64,000 bases of DNA from Udeniomyces pyricola (GCA_039545295.1 BCIK01000009.1:1-64000); one strand, 5' to 3'. Numbered from the stretch's first letter, positions 11,778 to 24,184 are shown. The notes: a model not told the origin generated them from the sequence alone. A program made the numbers and translations.

Positions 11778-12206
11778 GATGTATTTGTCGGAAAGGGCGG
11801 AGAGAATGGATGATGGATAAGAGAGAAGAAGATGGGATGATGGGTGAGGGAGAACAAGAGGGGCCGAAGTATATTATGTAGTGGGTCCAAGCAACGCCCG
11901 TCGGCTCAGAGCACACCCAAGTTCAACCGACACCGGCCAAGGACACAACGACAAGGAAGGGGATCCGGCTATTTAACCTCCCCGGCCGCCGTTCACAGCC
12001 GACATACACAGCCGACCACGCTCACACGTTCACAGCCGACGTGCATTGCACCCATGGTTTGTCCATGCATGTCTGCTCGTGATCATCATTCTTGACTTAC
12101 TTCCAAAGGCAGGCAAGCCTGCTGATCATAATTTCTGCCTTTCGCTTTCAGTTCATCGGATCTTCAGAGTCATCGTCTGTACTCTTTCTAGACTGTTGGT
12201 GCACAT
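11778..12206. promoter_or_regulatory. 5' region of the acyl-CoA synthetase gene and 3' end of MTG2
   Basis: No gene seen. The element CACAGCCGA occurs three times around 11993-12040 (spaced about 13 and 25 nt), as dispersed short direct repeats in the probable upstream region of the synthetase gene. I cannot assign a factor. Confidence 0.35.
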
Positions 12207-14683
12207 TCAATCTTTGTCGCGCATCGAGTTCGCTACCGATCCGTCTTGTTCACCCGATTGACACTGGCCATCTACTCCACTCTGGTCGTCTGCCCCGCTA
12301 TCGACATTCACGGCGACAGACCCACCCTCGGATGACCCGGAACGAGCTGCCCACTCGATCCCACCAGTAGGGGAATCGTCTAGCAATCCATACCCAACAT
12401 CTCCCATACCTCGCAGTGCTGGAGGTACGTCGGCAATGCGAAGAATCTTGGCTTGAAGCTCCCTTACAACCTCTTCCTCCTCCTCACGTACCCTACGCTT
12501 CTTCTCCTCGCGCTCGATTTCCTCACGCTCTCGCCTCGCCACAACCATCTCGCCCATCGCGTAAGCAAGGTCCCGGATACCTTGCCCCCACTTGCCCGAG
12601 ATAATCTTCACTTGAACTCTTGCTTCATCTCCAGGTATTATCACTGAGTCTTCGGATGAACGCTTGGAGTCGAGAACTCGCCTGACCCAACGCTCGAGGC
12701 CTTGCTTGCGCTTGAGACCTGACGCCGGATCTGTAACGGCATCCGCCTTGTTGCCAACGACGAGTTTGATGCGATCTCTTAGCTTTGATTCCGGCTCGAA
12801 CGCGTCAATCTCTCGCAGGATCATTTCGGCCTGCTCGAGCAATCGCGGGAGGGGAAGCGAAAAATCGAGGACAAGGACAAGGATGGGGCTTCTGGTAACA
12901 GAAAGCAAAAATTGATGACCGAGGCCTTTGTTGAGGTGTGAGTCAGGAATGAGACCTGGATTGTCACAGATGCGGAACCGCAGGGCTTCGTCGAGTGGAG
13001 CGATGCGTTTCCGAGGGCCCATGAGGGCTCGTGCAGATACGCCTACAGGGAGCGACTCGTTGAGAGAGTACGTCTTCGTTGGTAGGATTGGCTTTGTGAA
13101 TGACACGCCGACTTCGGGTGTCTCTAGGGGAACAGGCTTGTTGGGCGATGAGACAATGGTGCCGTCGGCCAGAATTCGGCAGACACCCACAAAAGGGTTG
13201 AGGGTCGTGAACTTGTGGGAACCTATTCTAGGCTGAGAGGCAGTCAAGGCTTGGAGAAGAGTGCTGCTCAATACAATGGTCAGCAAAGCTCAATGTCAAC
13301 GCGAAAAAGAGTCCAGAACACAGCAGCAGAATGATCAAAGGAAGGATTTGACGACATGCCAAGATGGCGATATCGGGGCACGTACCTTTTTCCAGCATTT
13401 GGCGCTCCAAGCAGACCAACTTCAGCAAGCAGCCTGAGTTCAAGTTCAAGCTTGATCATATCTGGCATCTCTCCCTTTCGTGCCCAGAGATGCGATCCTT
13501 TCTTTTCGTGTCGACCAAACACAGCATTGCCTTCTCCTCCTCTACCACCTCTCGCTATCAGGACAGGCTCGTCGATGGCAACCGATAAATCAAGCTCGAT
13601 CGGAGGTGGCGGAGGCCTGGGCGTGCCGTGAATGGTAGTTCCGTATTTGTGAGCCGGAGTGATTGGAGGCGCGTTGTCGCCCTCGGGATCGGCGGATGGA
13701 TGGAAGAGAAGGAGTTTTTTGTTGAGGAGGGAGACTCGAGTCTCGAACGACAGCTCTTCTTCGTCGGGCGTGAGAGCGCGGAAAACTTCACGAGAAATCT
13801 GTCGGACCATTGTACCAGGAGGTACTTTGATCTACGAGGATGTGAGCGTTGTCGAAATGAAACGAAGACACAAAGTACATGGACAAAGAGTCATTAACAG
13901 GGACAGGCGCAGACTTCATCGCCTGCTTCCTTAACACATCAGGAAGACGATGTGTGACCCACAATTATGGAGGCCCCTTTCTTGCCGTTTAGACTATCTC
14001 CTGCGCCACTCGTGCCTTTATTGCCCTTGACAGTACGAATTACATTGCCGAGTGATTGCACACTTTCGTCAGACTGGATATAGATGTCGCCGCCTTCGCC
14101 ACCTGATCCTCCATTAGGCGGGCCCCTCAGGTCTCTTCTCCCTGGATCCTTGCTACATGACAGAGTGTACGATGTGTTTGTTATTAGCCGTGTGGAGTGA
14201 GACCCTGAAACCATCGCGAGAGGCATCCCATGAAAGCAGAGTGGAAAGTGGAGGCGTGCTTACACGAATGCCACGCAACCATCGCCACCTTGACCTGCTC
14301 GCAGGTTGATGTGAAGGTAATCAAGGAATTTTTGTCGCTGTATCATCAAGGAAGGCATCAGGGAAGCGACGTGTCCGTAAATGATGCTTGTCCGGGAGGC
14401 CAGGAGAAGACGGATCCAATAGGGGACTTACCACTCTGCGCTTTGCGAGTACGGCTGCTCTAGTGGGAAGAAGTGAAAGTTGATTCGAGGAGCCAGTTGC
14501 CGACGAGATTGGAAGGCCATGAAGTTCGGCGTGCTTGTTGGCAGGGTGGAGTGGAGAAGACGAGGCAAAGGTGGACGAAACGGTCGATCCGTTGGGCAAA
14601 CGAAGGAGTGGTTCGTGTTTGGGCGGGGGTGGCGGTGGCCAGACGTGAGATTTGCGTCGGAAGCGCGGAAAGGACAATCGCAT
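12207..14683 (-). CDS. MTG2: Mitochondrial Obg-family GTPase (Mtg2)
   Basis: An Obg/CgtA-type GTPase needed for assembly of the mitochondrial large ribosomal subunit. The start at 14683 gives MRLSFPRFRRKSHVWPPPP, an Arg-rich N-terminus suited to mitochondrial import. The glycine-rich Obg fold follows over several exons: KFLDYLHINLRAGQGGDGC, then PPNGGSGGEGGDIYIQSDES, then ARGGRGGEGNAVFGRHEKKG. The G domain has G1 GAPNAGKS (split by an intron after the Lys codon starts), G2 in SHKFTTLNP, G3 as CDNPGLIPDSHLNKGLG (DNPG where bacteria mostly have DIPG) and G4 VVGNKAD. After the G domain there is an acidic and basic coiled stretch (REREEIEREEKKRRVREEEE) and a Ser/Asp/Gly tail that I do not know from the bacterial protein. 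At least five exons. Confidence 0.9.
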
Positions 14684-15180
14684 GAAAGTGTCAGGTGGAT
14701 AATGTGTATGGCGGTCGAATGAGTAAGATACGCCCCGGAGTGATTAGAATACAAAGGTCAATGGATTGCGAGAGGAATGATGAAACTTGAAGGGTATGAT
14801 TACGGATGCACGAATAATCCAAGGAGGGGGGGGAGGGGGGGCGGGGCCAAGCTGGGCACTGGAATTAGCTCAGAGACAGAAGAGCTGAAACGCTCAACTC
14901 CGTCGTGACCCCAACGTCGTAACGCAAGCGTGACTAAATGTGACGAGGGCGCCGTCTCGTTCGGGAACCCCCACGCCTCCCCCACCTTACTCTCATCCTC
15001 CTCACTCTCAATCTCTATACCATGCTCAGTCCTACTTCCTTTTAATGGTGTCTTGTATGGTGAAAGGGTTTCGATGTACCTGACTTGGGCGTCTTCTACC
15101 TTGCAAGACTGCCCAACCTATGTAGACTAGCGAAATTCTCAACATCGCCGGACCCCTCTCGCCACGGACACGCCCAAAGT
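14684..15180. promoter_or_regulatory. Upstream region of MTG2 with G-rich tract
   Basis: No gene seen. A run of interrupted G stretches at 14822-14846 (C-rich on the MTG2 sense strand) lies about 140-165 nt upstream of the MTG2 start codon. Confidence 0.4.
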
Positions 15181-17085
15181 CATGAGACAACTAGAGCGAT
15201 CTACCAAGGCAGAAGCTGGAATGGAGTCTGCCAGAACTCAGAAGAAGGCCAGACGAGCGGGGCTCGACCAACAGACTATCGAGAACCAGTAATCTCTCGG
15301 TCGTCCTAACGTCAATCCCCTCATCGCCTCATCGCGCCAACAAGGACCCCGCTCCTGAGCGCGAGCTTTCACCTAACAGCGTCAGCAGAGTTTGGGAAAG
15401 ATGTATGCTTCTCCCTGAAGATTACCTGACCGATATTAGCAAGCTCAAACAGATCAATCTCAAATGTTGGCACCCTCGCGAGAACATCGACATCAAGGAT
15501 TTACCAGTATTTCTTGATCAAGAGGTGAGCATCCGATGGTATTCCTCGATTTCTCCCAACATATACTGACTCGATTTTGCAGCCCAACGATTTCAAGAAC
15601 ATCCGAACTGCTATTGATCCCAGACTTATGCTCGAGTATCAACATACCAGGTCGAAGCAACGCCAAACCAACTTGAAACGAACGGCATTCTCTCTTCGAC
15701 CTTAAAAGAATCAGTCACCCGATCAAATCCGAGACATCTTGGCCGACCCCAAAAGTATTCTCTGGAGGGCCACGATCACTTGCATTGACTCCTGCAAGGG
15801 CTACAGCGGCGATATCAGCAGCTAGGAGGACGACTGCTCCGACGACGACGGCAAGAGTACGACAGCGAAGATGAAGAATGTCTCGACTACCTCCGCCAAC
15901 AAGTTCACAAGCCTATCAACCCGACTATCCTGCAACTCCAAAATTTTGCGGCGGCTCAGGCGCTGAAGGAAGCAGCTAAGAAGAAGATGAAAGAGCATTT
16001 CACTGAGGAGAAAGAAGCTGAGGAGGGAGTAATGACTGTCCAGACGATGAAGAAGGGTTATGACTGCTCTTCACAACTGCGCGTGCGTTCATTTGTGCTG
16101 TCTAGCGGATGTAGGTTGTAGAGTGGTATCCGTTCAGAGATTTGACGATCGAATTACTCCTGACCTCAGTTTGAGATCACCGCCTAAAGTCTTCAAAACG
16201 CGGAGATGCTTGTCTACCAACGTCGCCATCATCCTGACAGCCGAGGAAAGCTTCTCGTTTTGCAACGCCTGGTTCTTCTCGCAGAGAATTACGTGCAGAT
16301 GCCGAATTCCCCATCAGCATTGGTCAATCGCAGTGCGTATATGGTTTCATCTGCCATAGTTGTTTCCTCACTCCCTCAACTAAACATTTTCCTGCAGTGC
16401 TCTCAGACAAGTACAGCGAGAAGGACTACGACCTCGAGCACTGTCCTCTTCCTCGACACCCATCAAGCCAACAAGTCAATGCCATCTGCCGTCGTTTAAA
16501 GAAGGAGAAAAGGATCGGCACGCTCGGTATGGAATCGGTGTACCACCTGATTCAAAGAGACCCGAAAGACTTCTTTCTGTGTGTCGCGCATTTATTGCTG
16601 CCTGGCTTCTATCGCAACTCTTTTGATGGCCATAAGGGACCTCTCTTCCATACTCATTTGTCGCTATGCCCCTGACTTTTCTACTAAGCTTCGGGGAGAA
16701 ACAAGACGATGCCGACCTCAGAGTCGGTATCATTCGGACACATGCACTGGACATCGCCATCGCCCATTTCGCGACAAATGGCATCTCCCTCGACTCCTCT
16801 TGGCGCCATTTCAATGAGCAAGGGATGCCGGTCACGATCGTTGCAACGGTCACGGACAAGATGAGATTCTATCCGAGTGCGTTGTCCACTTCGTAAATGT
16901 CATTCCTGAAATCTGACTGGTATACTGATTCATATCCCTTTCCTTGCCATCCTCAGCCGCCGTCTTTTTGACAGAGAACATCTGTACTTCTTCACTCGTC
17001 TGCTTTCTACAGGCCATCAAGACCCGGATTGAGCACCGTGCGATCGCCATCGCTTTTGGGGGACTGGTCCGTACAAGAAGGTGAA
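15181..17085 (+). pseudogene. Multi-exon relic of unknown family, possibly transposon-derived
   Basis: Coding-like + strand segments that can be followed across normal introns but contain stops. Around 15395-15523 the frame reads CMLLPEDYLTDISKLKQINL and is joined over an intron (donor GTGAGC, acceptor TTTGCAG at 15580-15582) to PNDFKNIRTAIDPRLMLEYQ. That frame meets TAA at 15703-15705 and TAG at 15823-15825, although the sequence keeps coding character through both. A frameshift near 15850 then leads to YDSEDEECLDYLRQQVHKPI. Further exons give LDSSWRHFNEQGMPVTIVAT (about 16790-16860) and, after an intron, FLTENICTSSLVCFLQAIKT. The last part looks like the core of transposase-derived genes found in basidiomycetes, but I cannot name a superfamily. 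No catalytic triad could be assigned and no terminal repeats were found. Confidence 0.5.
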
Positions 17086-18228
17086 ACACGAAGCTGCCGT
17101 AATGATAAACTCGATGCTTAGCATTTCAACCACTGCCTGAATTTTTCTGCAACATTTAGGCATAACCCACTGTAGATGTCGACACCCCCAGCATCATAGA
17201 TACTTTAGAGCGACAGCTCGTCCATAAGCAAGCTATCATATTGTCGAAAAGAAGGCATGGAGCCCCTTCTTTTACATGATCGACAAGTCCGCAGCCGAGA
17301 GGAATGCGCTCTTTCAAGGTCAGTCAACTAGTCAACGCATAGAGTTGTATACTCTTTCAGCATAAGAAAAGTCCCAACTCTCAGACACATGACATACAGC
17401 GTGAGATATACGCCGTCAAGGTTTGCAGACTTAGCAGGCAGCTGCTTTGGCTTTCATGGCTTGCTCAGACCGAAGTTTTGCTCCACAGATCTTGGTCTAC
17501 GTATTGATGGAATTATGAAAGTGTCATGCATTTGGAGAATGCTCAGAGAACGCGCAATGAAAAAAAAAATTATGCTTGAATCATTGTTTTAGTCGCCTGG
17601 TCACTCTTCCATCGTCAGTACGCCTGCGGCGCGCCGGTTGTGCGCACGAGGCATGGCTGCTATGCATCAGCATCGTGACGCATCCGCACCCTACGTCCAA
17701 CTACGTCACACTAGACTGATCTGCCAGAATCTATAGCAATATCATGCAAATCTCATACGCTGTAAAAAATAATAGACTTGTCAGATCCCAATGTTCTGCC
17801 GATCAGGTTTTTGGAGCAGATTCGCGGGTTTAACCAGTGATCAAAGCTTGGCCTTTGGCGATCAGTAGCCTGCCAAATATGCAAACTTCAATGTCGTATA
17901 CCTCACGCTGTGTAGCATGTATCCGGGGTCTTGTATTTTTTTCTCCTCCGCTGAGAAAGTATACATCTTTCACCCCACCGACCTACAGCCCTTTAGACTT
18001 AGAACGGATGGAGATCCAGTGAAGGCTTTTCCAGTCAGGAAGGATGGGGGTTGGGAACGTGGAATGATTGATGAACAAGCTGGGGTTTCCCTTCGGTCGA
18101 CGTGTCGCGCGAACTCGTCACATGTCAATCAAGATCAATGTAGGACGTAGGACGCGACGGCGGGCGGTCTTTCCTTCCACTTCACTTGATCATCTCCCTC
18201 ACATCTCATTCTACTTCTCGTTCCCACC
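17086..18228. other. Intergenic, AT-richer, no gene recognised
   Basis: Contains only short frames. An upstream exon carrying a signal peptide for the MRH-domain gene might be hidden here, but I could not identify one. Part of the stretch may be the 3' end of the relic upstream. Confidence 0.4.
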
Positions 18229-19587
18229 ATGGCAACCCAGTGCTCCATCATCCAGGCCAACCAGAAATGGGATCTTTCCTCTCTTATTTCCACGACCAGG
18301 TAAGTTGTCGCCCCCACCCTAATCTCGACCCGACGGATCCGAAGGCCCATCCATGACTCGTGCACGCTGATTTCCTACTACGCCTACGCAACTTCAACTC
18401 GCTCTTTTGCCGGCTTAGTGATTATAACATCACTTTGCCTTCGGGCGACGCCTTCATGCTCAACATATGCCGACCTGTCGTGTCCGAACTATGGAAGATC
18501 GATCAGCCTGACACCGTCAGCGTCTTCCTGAGGACATCTCAAGGCGATCGTTCGCTCGGATCCCCGGCCAACCTCACTCTGGCCAATACGACATCGTCAC
18601 CCCACCCTCAGATCATCATGACCAACGGTGCCCCTTGCTCGGCTTCGCCAGTTCTCTCTTCTTCCATCATCTCGTTTGTGTGCGCAGCTCCCGGTGGGGC
18701 GTCTGCTGGACCTGAGCTCGTCGCCATGCTGCCCCCGGCGGCCGACGCAAGCGAATCGTGTGCCTTCCTCTTCGAGTGGCGTACGCCCGCTGCTTGTCCA
18801 AAAGTGGTTGGAGGCGGCCACTTGGGGGATGTGGGAGCGGTAGCAGTCTTGTTTGCCATGTACGTTGCTTCCAGCAGCCTTCATGCTGTCTTTTCCGCCT
18901 ACCTAAGCTCCGCTCCAGATCCTGTCGTGCTTGACGCAGTATGCGCTCACGCAGCTGTCTCGTTTATGACATTTCTCGCTTCGTTTTACCCTACAAACCT
19001 GACAAATTTCATGGAACATACGTCAATTTTGCCAGGGCCATCATCGTGTTCCTTGCCTATATCCTTGGAACTGTTCTGTACAACCGATTTATCCTAAAAC
19101 TACGGGGCACGGACCAGCTGCCGGCCTTCTCTGTCCCACGCTTGGCCTCGGTCTCGAATCCGTTCCGCCGAGGTGAGGGATCCTTTGGAGGTGGCTGGAG
19201 GGCATGGTTTGGGAGGAACAATAGACGGAATGGTTCCGGAGGTTACGGAAGGGTCTCCATGGCGGATGGTGGCGACCGGGATGGAGACAGCGACGAAGAG
19301 GAAGGATTGGTGGGACGCTTCGGTCTTGATAGCGACGATGAAGACGACAGGTAAGTGCATTCAAATGGATCCACATTCCTAGTTAGAGAAGACTGTGTCG
19401 CCACGTGGAATGCAAGCAGGTGTTTCTGACAATCTGGCTTTGAAACTTCGTTTTGGGTCACACTAGGGATGCAAGAGCCCTTTCTGGAGATCCAAGGGTT
19501 TGGAGATCGGACGACGAGGTTGGAAAGACCTCGACCGGACACGTGGGAGGCGGAGGGGGTAGCGCTGGTCTCATCAACCTGGGCTGA
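18229..19587 (+). CDS. MRH-domain type I membrane protein (Mrl1/cation-dependent M6P-receptor-like)
   Basis: A lectin-like receptor of the mannose-6-phosphate receptor homology class; family members act in Golgi, endosome or vacuole sorting. The ATG at 18229 (CCACCATGG) gives MATQCSIIQANQKWDLSSLI. An intron (18299-18419) leads into SDYNITLPSGDAFMLNICRP. The MRH pattern continues with IIMTNGAPCSASPVLSSSII, SFVC and ACAFLFEWRTPAACP-like spacing of cysteines near the end of the lumenal part (CAFLFEWRTPAACP). A transmembrane helix lies at AIIVFLAYILGTVLYNRFIL, followed by a cytoplasmic tail with basic and then acidic segments (DSDEEEGLVGRFGLDSDDED) and a last exon ending GGGGGSAGLINLG. No signal peptide precedes the first MRH cysteine with this start, which is odd for this family. 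The CAACCCAG just after the ATG could be a splice acceptor for an unseen first exon. Confidence 0.72.
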
Positions 19588-19791
19588 GACATGGCAAATC
19601 GTATGAACAGCGCAGGTTGTCTTTTCATCATGCAAATGGTACACACTATCGCACAAGGTATGCAAGACGGGATCGGCTTGCGATCACGGACATGCCCTGA
19701 ACATCTCGACTTGAATGGTGTACTCCGATCAATCGACATGAACGTCCCATGCATCTACCTGAACTAGGAACGTAGAACGTGTGAACACTCT

Positions 19792-20665
19792 CTAGTCGAC
19801 ATCGATCATACCGTCCAAGATAAGGAGAACGCCGTTCCTTGCTTGGTGTAGCTCGAGCACGGCCAAATTTCCGGGCTGGATTGTCCATTGACCGTCTTTG
19901 GGTTCAAGGGTGACGGAGTGACCGGGTCGAAGGGTATCCAATGTAACGGCGGTGATGGATGCATAGTTGAAAGTGTTCTGAAATGCAAGAAAAAGAACAC
20001 AAACGAGCGATCGCGAGTCGCGGCCGATCAGGGTCATATCACACGTGTGCATAGACAAGTTTCCAATGTGTGCACGTAAACCCGCTTGTACGCACAGGAA
20101 TAGTGTGTGATGCAAGCCATTTTTCAATCGTGCTCGAGTATGCGGCATCCAACTCTTGAACCGACATGGTGTCGGCCTTGTCTTGGGTAACATCAGATAG
20201 TTGATGGCTTTGGTGACAGGGTGTTTTCATATCAGACATCAAGAGCAAAGTCAGAGATGAGGCAAGACGACATGTTTTTGGAGGGGCCGCGTGTATGGAT
20301 GACGGTCTTACGGCTTGCGGGGGGCGGCCATGATGACACTGTTGATAGGAACCATGAGACAAGTTTCGGTGACGAAAGATGACAAACGCTCGTTCTAACA
20401 GGCAAGCATTTGAGTGAGACACGTAAGGATGAGCGTTTTGCCAAGCGAAAGCGAAGAGAACGAGCAGACCAGCTAGGCGGGCGAGTGAACGAACAAGGGC
20501 TGAATCATCACGAGCGTAGTCGTAGAAGAGGCTGGCCCGACGATCTACTGTGAGGAGGTCCGCGAGCGAAGGCATGCGTCGGCCAGGATGGAGGACGTGC
20601 TGGTAATCCTGGGCAACGACGAGGGTGAGAAGTGAAAGGGAAAAGAGGGAAAATATGAGGCGCAT
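19792..20665 (-). CDS. Secreted fasciclin (FAS1) domain protein
   Basis: The start at 20665 gives a clear signal peptide, MRLIFSLFSLSLLTLVVAQ. Exon 1 has LADLLTVDRRASLFYDYARD, typical of the first FAS1 helices (the domain that mediates adhesion or extracellular interactions). Later exons give VPINSVIMAAPRKP, which matches the FAS1 motif F-A-P-T-N-x-A with substitutions, then AYSSTIEKWLASHTIPV. The last exon gives FNYASITAVTLDTLRPGHSV and ends in NGVLLILDGMIDVD, the FAS1 H2-like end. Four or so exons and one FAS1 domain. There is no GPI signal and no clear membrane segment at the C-terminus. Small fungal proteins of this architecture (YDR262W/YLR001C-like) are vacuolar or secreted; the exact role is unknown. 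Confidence 0.72.
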
Positions 20666-21230
20666 GTTGGGGGTCGATGGCCGATGGGGATGTACGTTTG
20701 CTAGGAGGCTATATATAAGGGACTGGCCGGGAGGATGGGGACGTGGATGGTTGTATAGAAGTGTATATGAGTGAGGCGTGCGTAATGACGGTTGTACGTT
20801 GTAATACTTGTCGTATCCAATAAATATACCAGCACGACGTACCAGCAGATTAGGCCAGCTGTGTCGAGCGGGACAGGCTCCGTCGATGATGACAATCGAT
20901 CGGACCGGATTGACCTCACATCAATATTCAACATTCAATATTCAATATTCAACATTCAATATTCAATATTATTATGCATACACATGATCATCGATATAGC
21001 GCAAATCATCGGAGCTCGGAGCGCTCGAAGCTCGAAGCCTGCACATATATGATCGATTCATTGATCCATTCATAGTCCTCACAGTAGTCACACACTTATA
21101 CACAGTATACTGCAACCAGAGTGATTAGTGACCAGTGACTATCCCACTGTTCTAACCACACACCAGTACATCCCCACCCATCCCCATTCATCTCTCTCCA
21201 CCCTCCACATCCCCCACCCGCTCATCCACC
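20666..21230. promoter_or_regulatory. Divergent promoter region between the FAS1 gene and the complex I gene
   Basis: A TATA-like CTATATATAAG lies at about 20709-20719 on the + strand, close upstream of the minus-strand FAS1 start. The region holds the 21-bp tandem repeat described separately and CCACCC-rich sequence just before the complex I start. No gene seen. Confidence 0.45.
20922..20970. repeat. Tandem repeat, 21-bp unit, 2.3 copies
   Basis: Two full copies and a partial copy of an AT-rich 21-bp unit built from CAATATT and CAACATT. It lies in the divergent promoter region. Its sub-units are near-palindromic (AATATT). Confidence 0.85.
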
Positions 21231-24184
21231 ATGATCACTACCCTCGCCACGCGCCTCATCAGGCCCAAGGCGATCCTCTCCTCGTCTCATCCCACCCGCT
21301 TCGCTCGCGCTTTCACCCTCAGCCCAAGACTCCACCTCAAGCAGATCGCCGAGCCTGCCCTAGCCGACTGGGTGCCTTACAACGATCCGCTCCTTCCTCC
21401 GGCCAAAAAATCTCAAGGCCAGCAGAAGCGACGCATCCCTGAACATGCGACGGTCGAAGAGTGAGTCTTGTGATATCCTTTGATCATCGATCCCCTGGCG
21501 GGGCAGCACTCGGCCCGCCACTCCTCCTGGACGACGTGAATACTATCTATCGCTCTTCCACTCTTGCTTCGATCGTACCATGCTCGCTACTCAATCGAGG
21601 TCTATCCTCTGCGGTATCAGCTTCGTGTATCATCGCGAGGCTAGTTAAGAGTCCCCCAGATCGCAACGCAATGGCATGACGATCGCCATGTTCGGCCCGA
21701 TCTCGATTAGATCCATCCACCATCCACTACTTCGTCTTTCTCACCTCTCGCAATTCATGTGCCTTTCTACTGACGCATGCATCTCGGATATCTCTATCTC
21801 GCGCAGGCTGGCCACGTTCTCGGCTGAAGAGCTTCTCGATGAGGGCGAGACCCGAGCGGATCAAAAGATGCGCCATTTCACGAGTGCGTCTCTTCCATCT
21901 GACCCTTTCCTTGATACCTTCTCCCTACGCCCCTTCGTTTCATACCTTCCTGATCTTCTAGACCCATCGAACCTTACTACAACGACTGAACCATGCGATG
22001 ACTCCAATCAGTTAACTTTGGACCGCAACATCCGGCTGCGCACGGTGTCTTGCGAATGATTCTCGAGCTCAACGGAGAGGTTCGTCTTGATCGATCCGGC
22101 TCGTCTGCCGAGTTTCCGATCCGTAATGCTTACACTCCTCGAGCCTGCCCCTGACCCTTCTGTATCTTCATCTTGCAGGAGGTGATTCGGGCCGATCCGT
22201 GAGTGCCTATCAATGTGTATCTATATATGAAGAAATCTAAGTTGAAATGAAGAAGATGCTTACCATCATTGACTCGACTTCCTTTAGTCATATTGGTCTT
22301 CTTCATCGAGGAACCGAAAAGCTCATCGAGTACAAGACCTACACCCAGGCCCTGCCTTACTTTGACAGACTTGATTACTGCTCGGCTAGTGCGTACCATA
22401 CATCTTTTTCCGCCTGCTCTTCCTTTTCATTGACAACTCGGGTCGTTAATGTGCTTCTGTTGACCTTGCACTATATCCCAGTGACCAACGAGCAGTGTTT
22501 CTCACTCGCGGTGGAGAAGCTCCTTAACATCCAGGTGCCCGAGCGAGCTCAATGGATCCGAACTCTCTACGCAGAAATCACCCGGATCCAGAGTCATCTC
22601 ATGGCTGTGCTCACGTAAGTAAGCTGTGCGCGCTCACCTCTACGTAAGAAAAATGCATCGGCGTTCCTCCGACAGATAGCTAAAAGCCGCCTCCTCGTTC
22701 TCGGGCTTATTTTCGCCTTGGCTCATTTAACTTTCTGGGTTTGGACAGACACGTCATGGATGTTGGCGGCCTCACTCCTTTCCTTTGGGGATTTGAAGAG
22801 CGAGAGAAGCTTATGGAATTCTATGAGCGAGTTTCAGGCGCAAGGATGCATACCGCCTACATTCGACCCGGAGGAGTCGCATTCGATCTTCCTCATGGTT
22901 TGCTCGACGACATCTTCAGATGGGCCACTCAGTTCAGCGGCAGGTGAGACTCTCGGTCATTCTAGACGAAATACTTTGATTTTGGCCCAAGGCCCAAAAG
23001 GATCTGATCTTGCTTGCCTGCAAAGACTCGACGAGGTTGAGGAGGTTGTCACTTCAAACAGGATCTGGCGAGCTCGAACCATTGGTATCGGCAATGTCTC
23101 AGCTGCAGAGGCGATGGATTACTCGTTCTCGGGCGTGATGCTTCGAGGCAGTGGTATCCCATGGGATATCAGGTACGTTGAGCGCTGTGTGTGTCTCCAG
23201 TCTCGCACAAACCGATCTCAGGAGTTGACTCGGCTCGGGGCTTTTTTGGTTTTTTTTTTTTTGCACTGTTGACACAACGCAGGAAGGTGCAACCGTACGA
23301 CAAGTACGCCGAGTGTGACTTTGATATCCCCGTTGGCAAGGCTGGCGATTGCTATGATCGGTGAGTGCAACCTACATTTTCATACCGCTTAGAGATCACT
23401 TGCAGGATCTGACGATAAGTTGATCGCAACTGTCTTTATTTCCTCGTCTTCAGATATGTGTGTAGAGTGCAAGAAATGCGCGAGTCTCTACGCATCATCA
23501 ACCAGTAAGTAGCTTTCTTGTCTGACTATGTGCTAGTTACATTCCCGCTCATTCTCAACTTCTGCTTGAAAGGTGCATCAATAAAATGCCTCTTGGCGTC
23601 ATCAAAATCGACGACAACAAGATCGCTGCCCCCCCTCGTGCCGCTATGAAGGAGAGCATGGAGAGCCTGATCCATCATTTTAAGGTCTGTTTTTCATTTT
23701 TGAGAAACCGCTCTAGCGACCTGAGCTGACCGTCTTTATGCGATGTGCTCCTGTTTGTATCAGCTGTTCTCGGAGGGATACTCTGTTCCTGCTGGTGAAA
23801 CCTACTCGGCTATCGAAGCGCCTAAGGGAGAGATGGCTGTGTTCCTGGTCTCGGACGGCTCTAATCGTCCCTACCGATGCAAGATCCGAGCGCCTGGCTT
23901 TGCTCATCTCGCGGGTTCGGACTTCATGGCTCGACACCACAGTCTTCCCGATATGTGAGTCTTTCCTCTTGTGGGCTACCTTTACGAGACTATACGTTGG
24001 CTGATCAAGCATATTTGTACAGGGTCACCATCATCGGCACGATGGATCTCGTTTTTGGAGAGGTATGCATTTGTCTTGCAGATGCATCTGTATTCGACCA
24101 GTCTCATTTCCATTCTGACCTTGCTTATTCTTCCTTACATATCTCTCTTTTTCCTCCTTTTCCCTGTTGTAGGTGGATCGATAA
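21231..24184 (+). CDS. nuo-49: NADH:ubiquinone oxidoreductase 49-kDa subunit (NDUFS2)
   Basis: A core matrix-arm subunit of respiratory complex I, next to cluster N2 and the quinone site. About 14 exons. Exon 1 (21231-21460) encodes a mitochondrial presequence, [20 protein letters not shown]. The mature protein is highly conserved: [20 protein letters not shown], then [60 protein letters not shown], and GLDDIF-like segment [15 protein letters not shown]. The quinone-pocket region is present, as is [53 protein letters not shown] and VDR close it. The last exon (24173-24184) codes only VDR plus stop. The donor after ELNGE at 22080 is GTTCGT, supported by exact protein continuity into EVIRADPHIG. 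The presence of complex I excludes Saccharomyces- and fission-yeast-type mitochondria. Confidence 0.95.
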
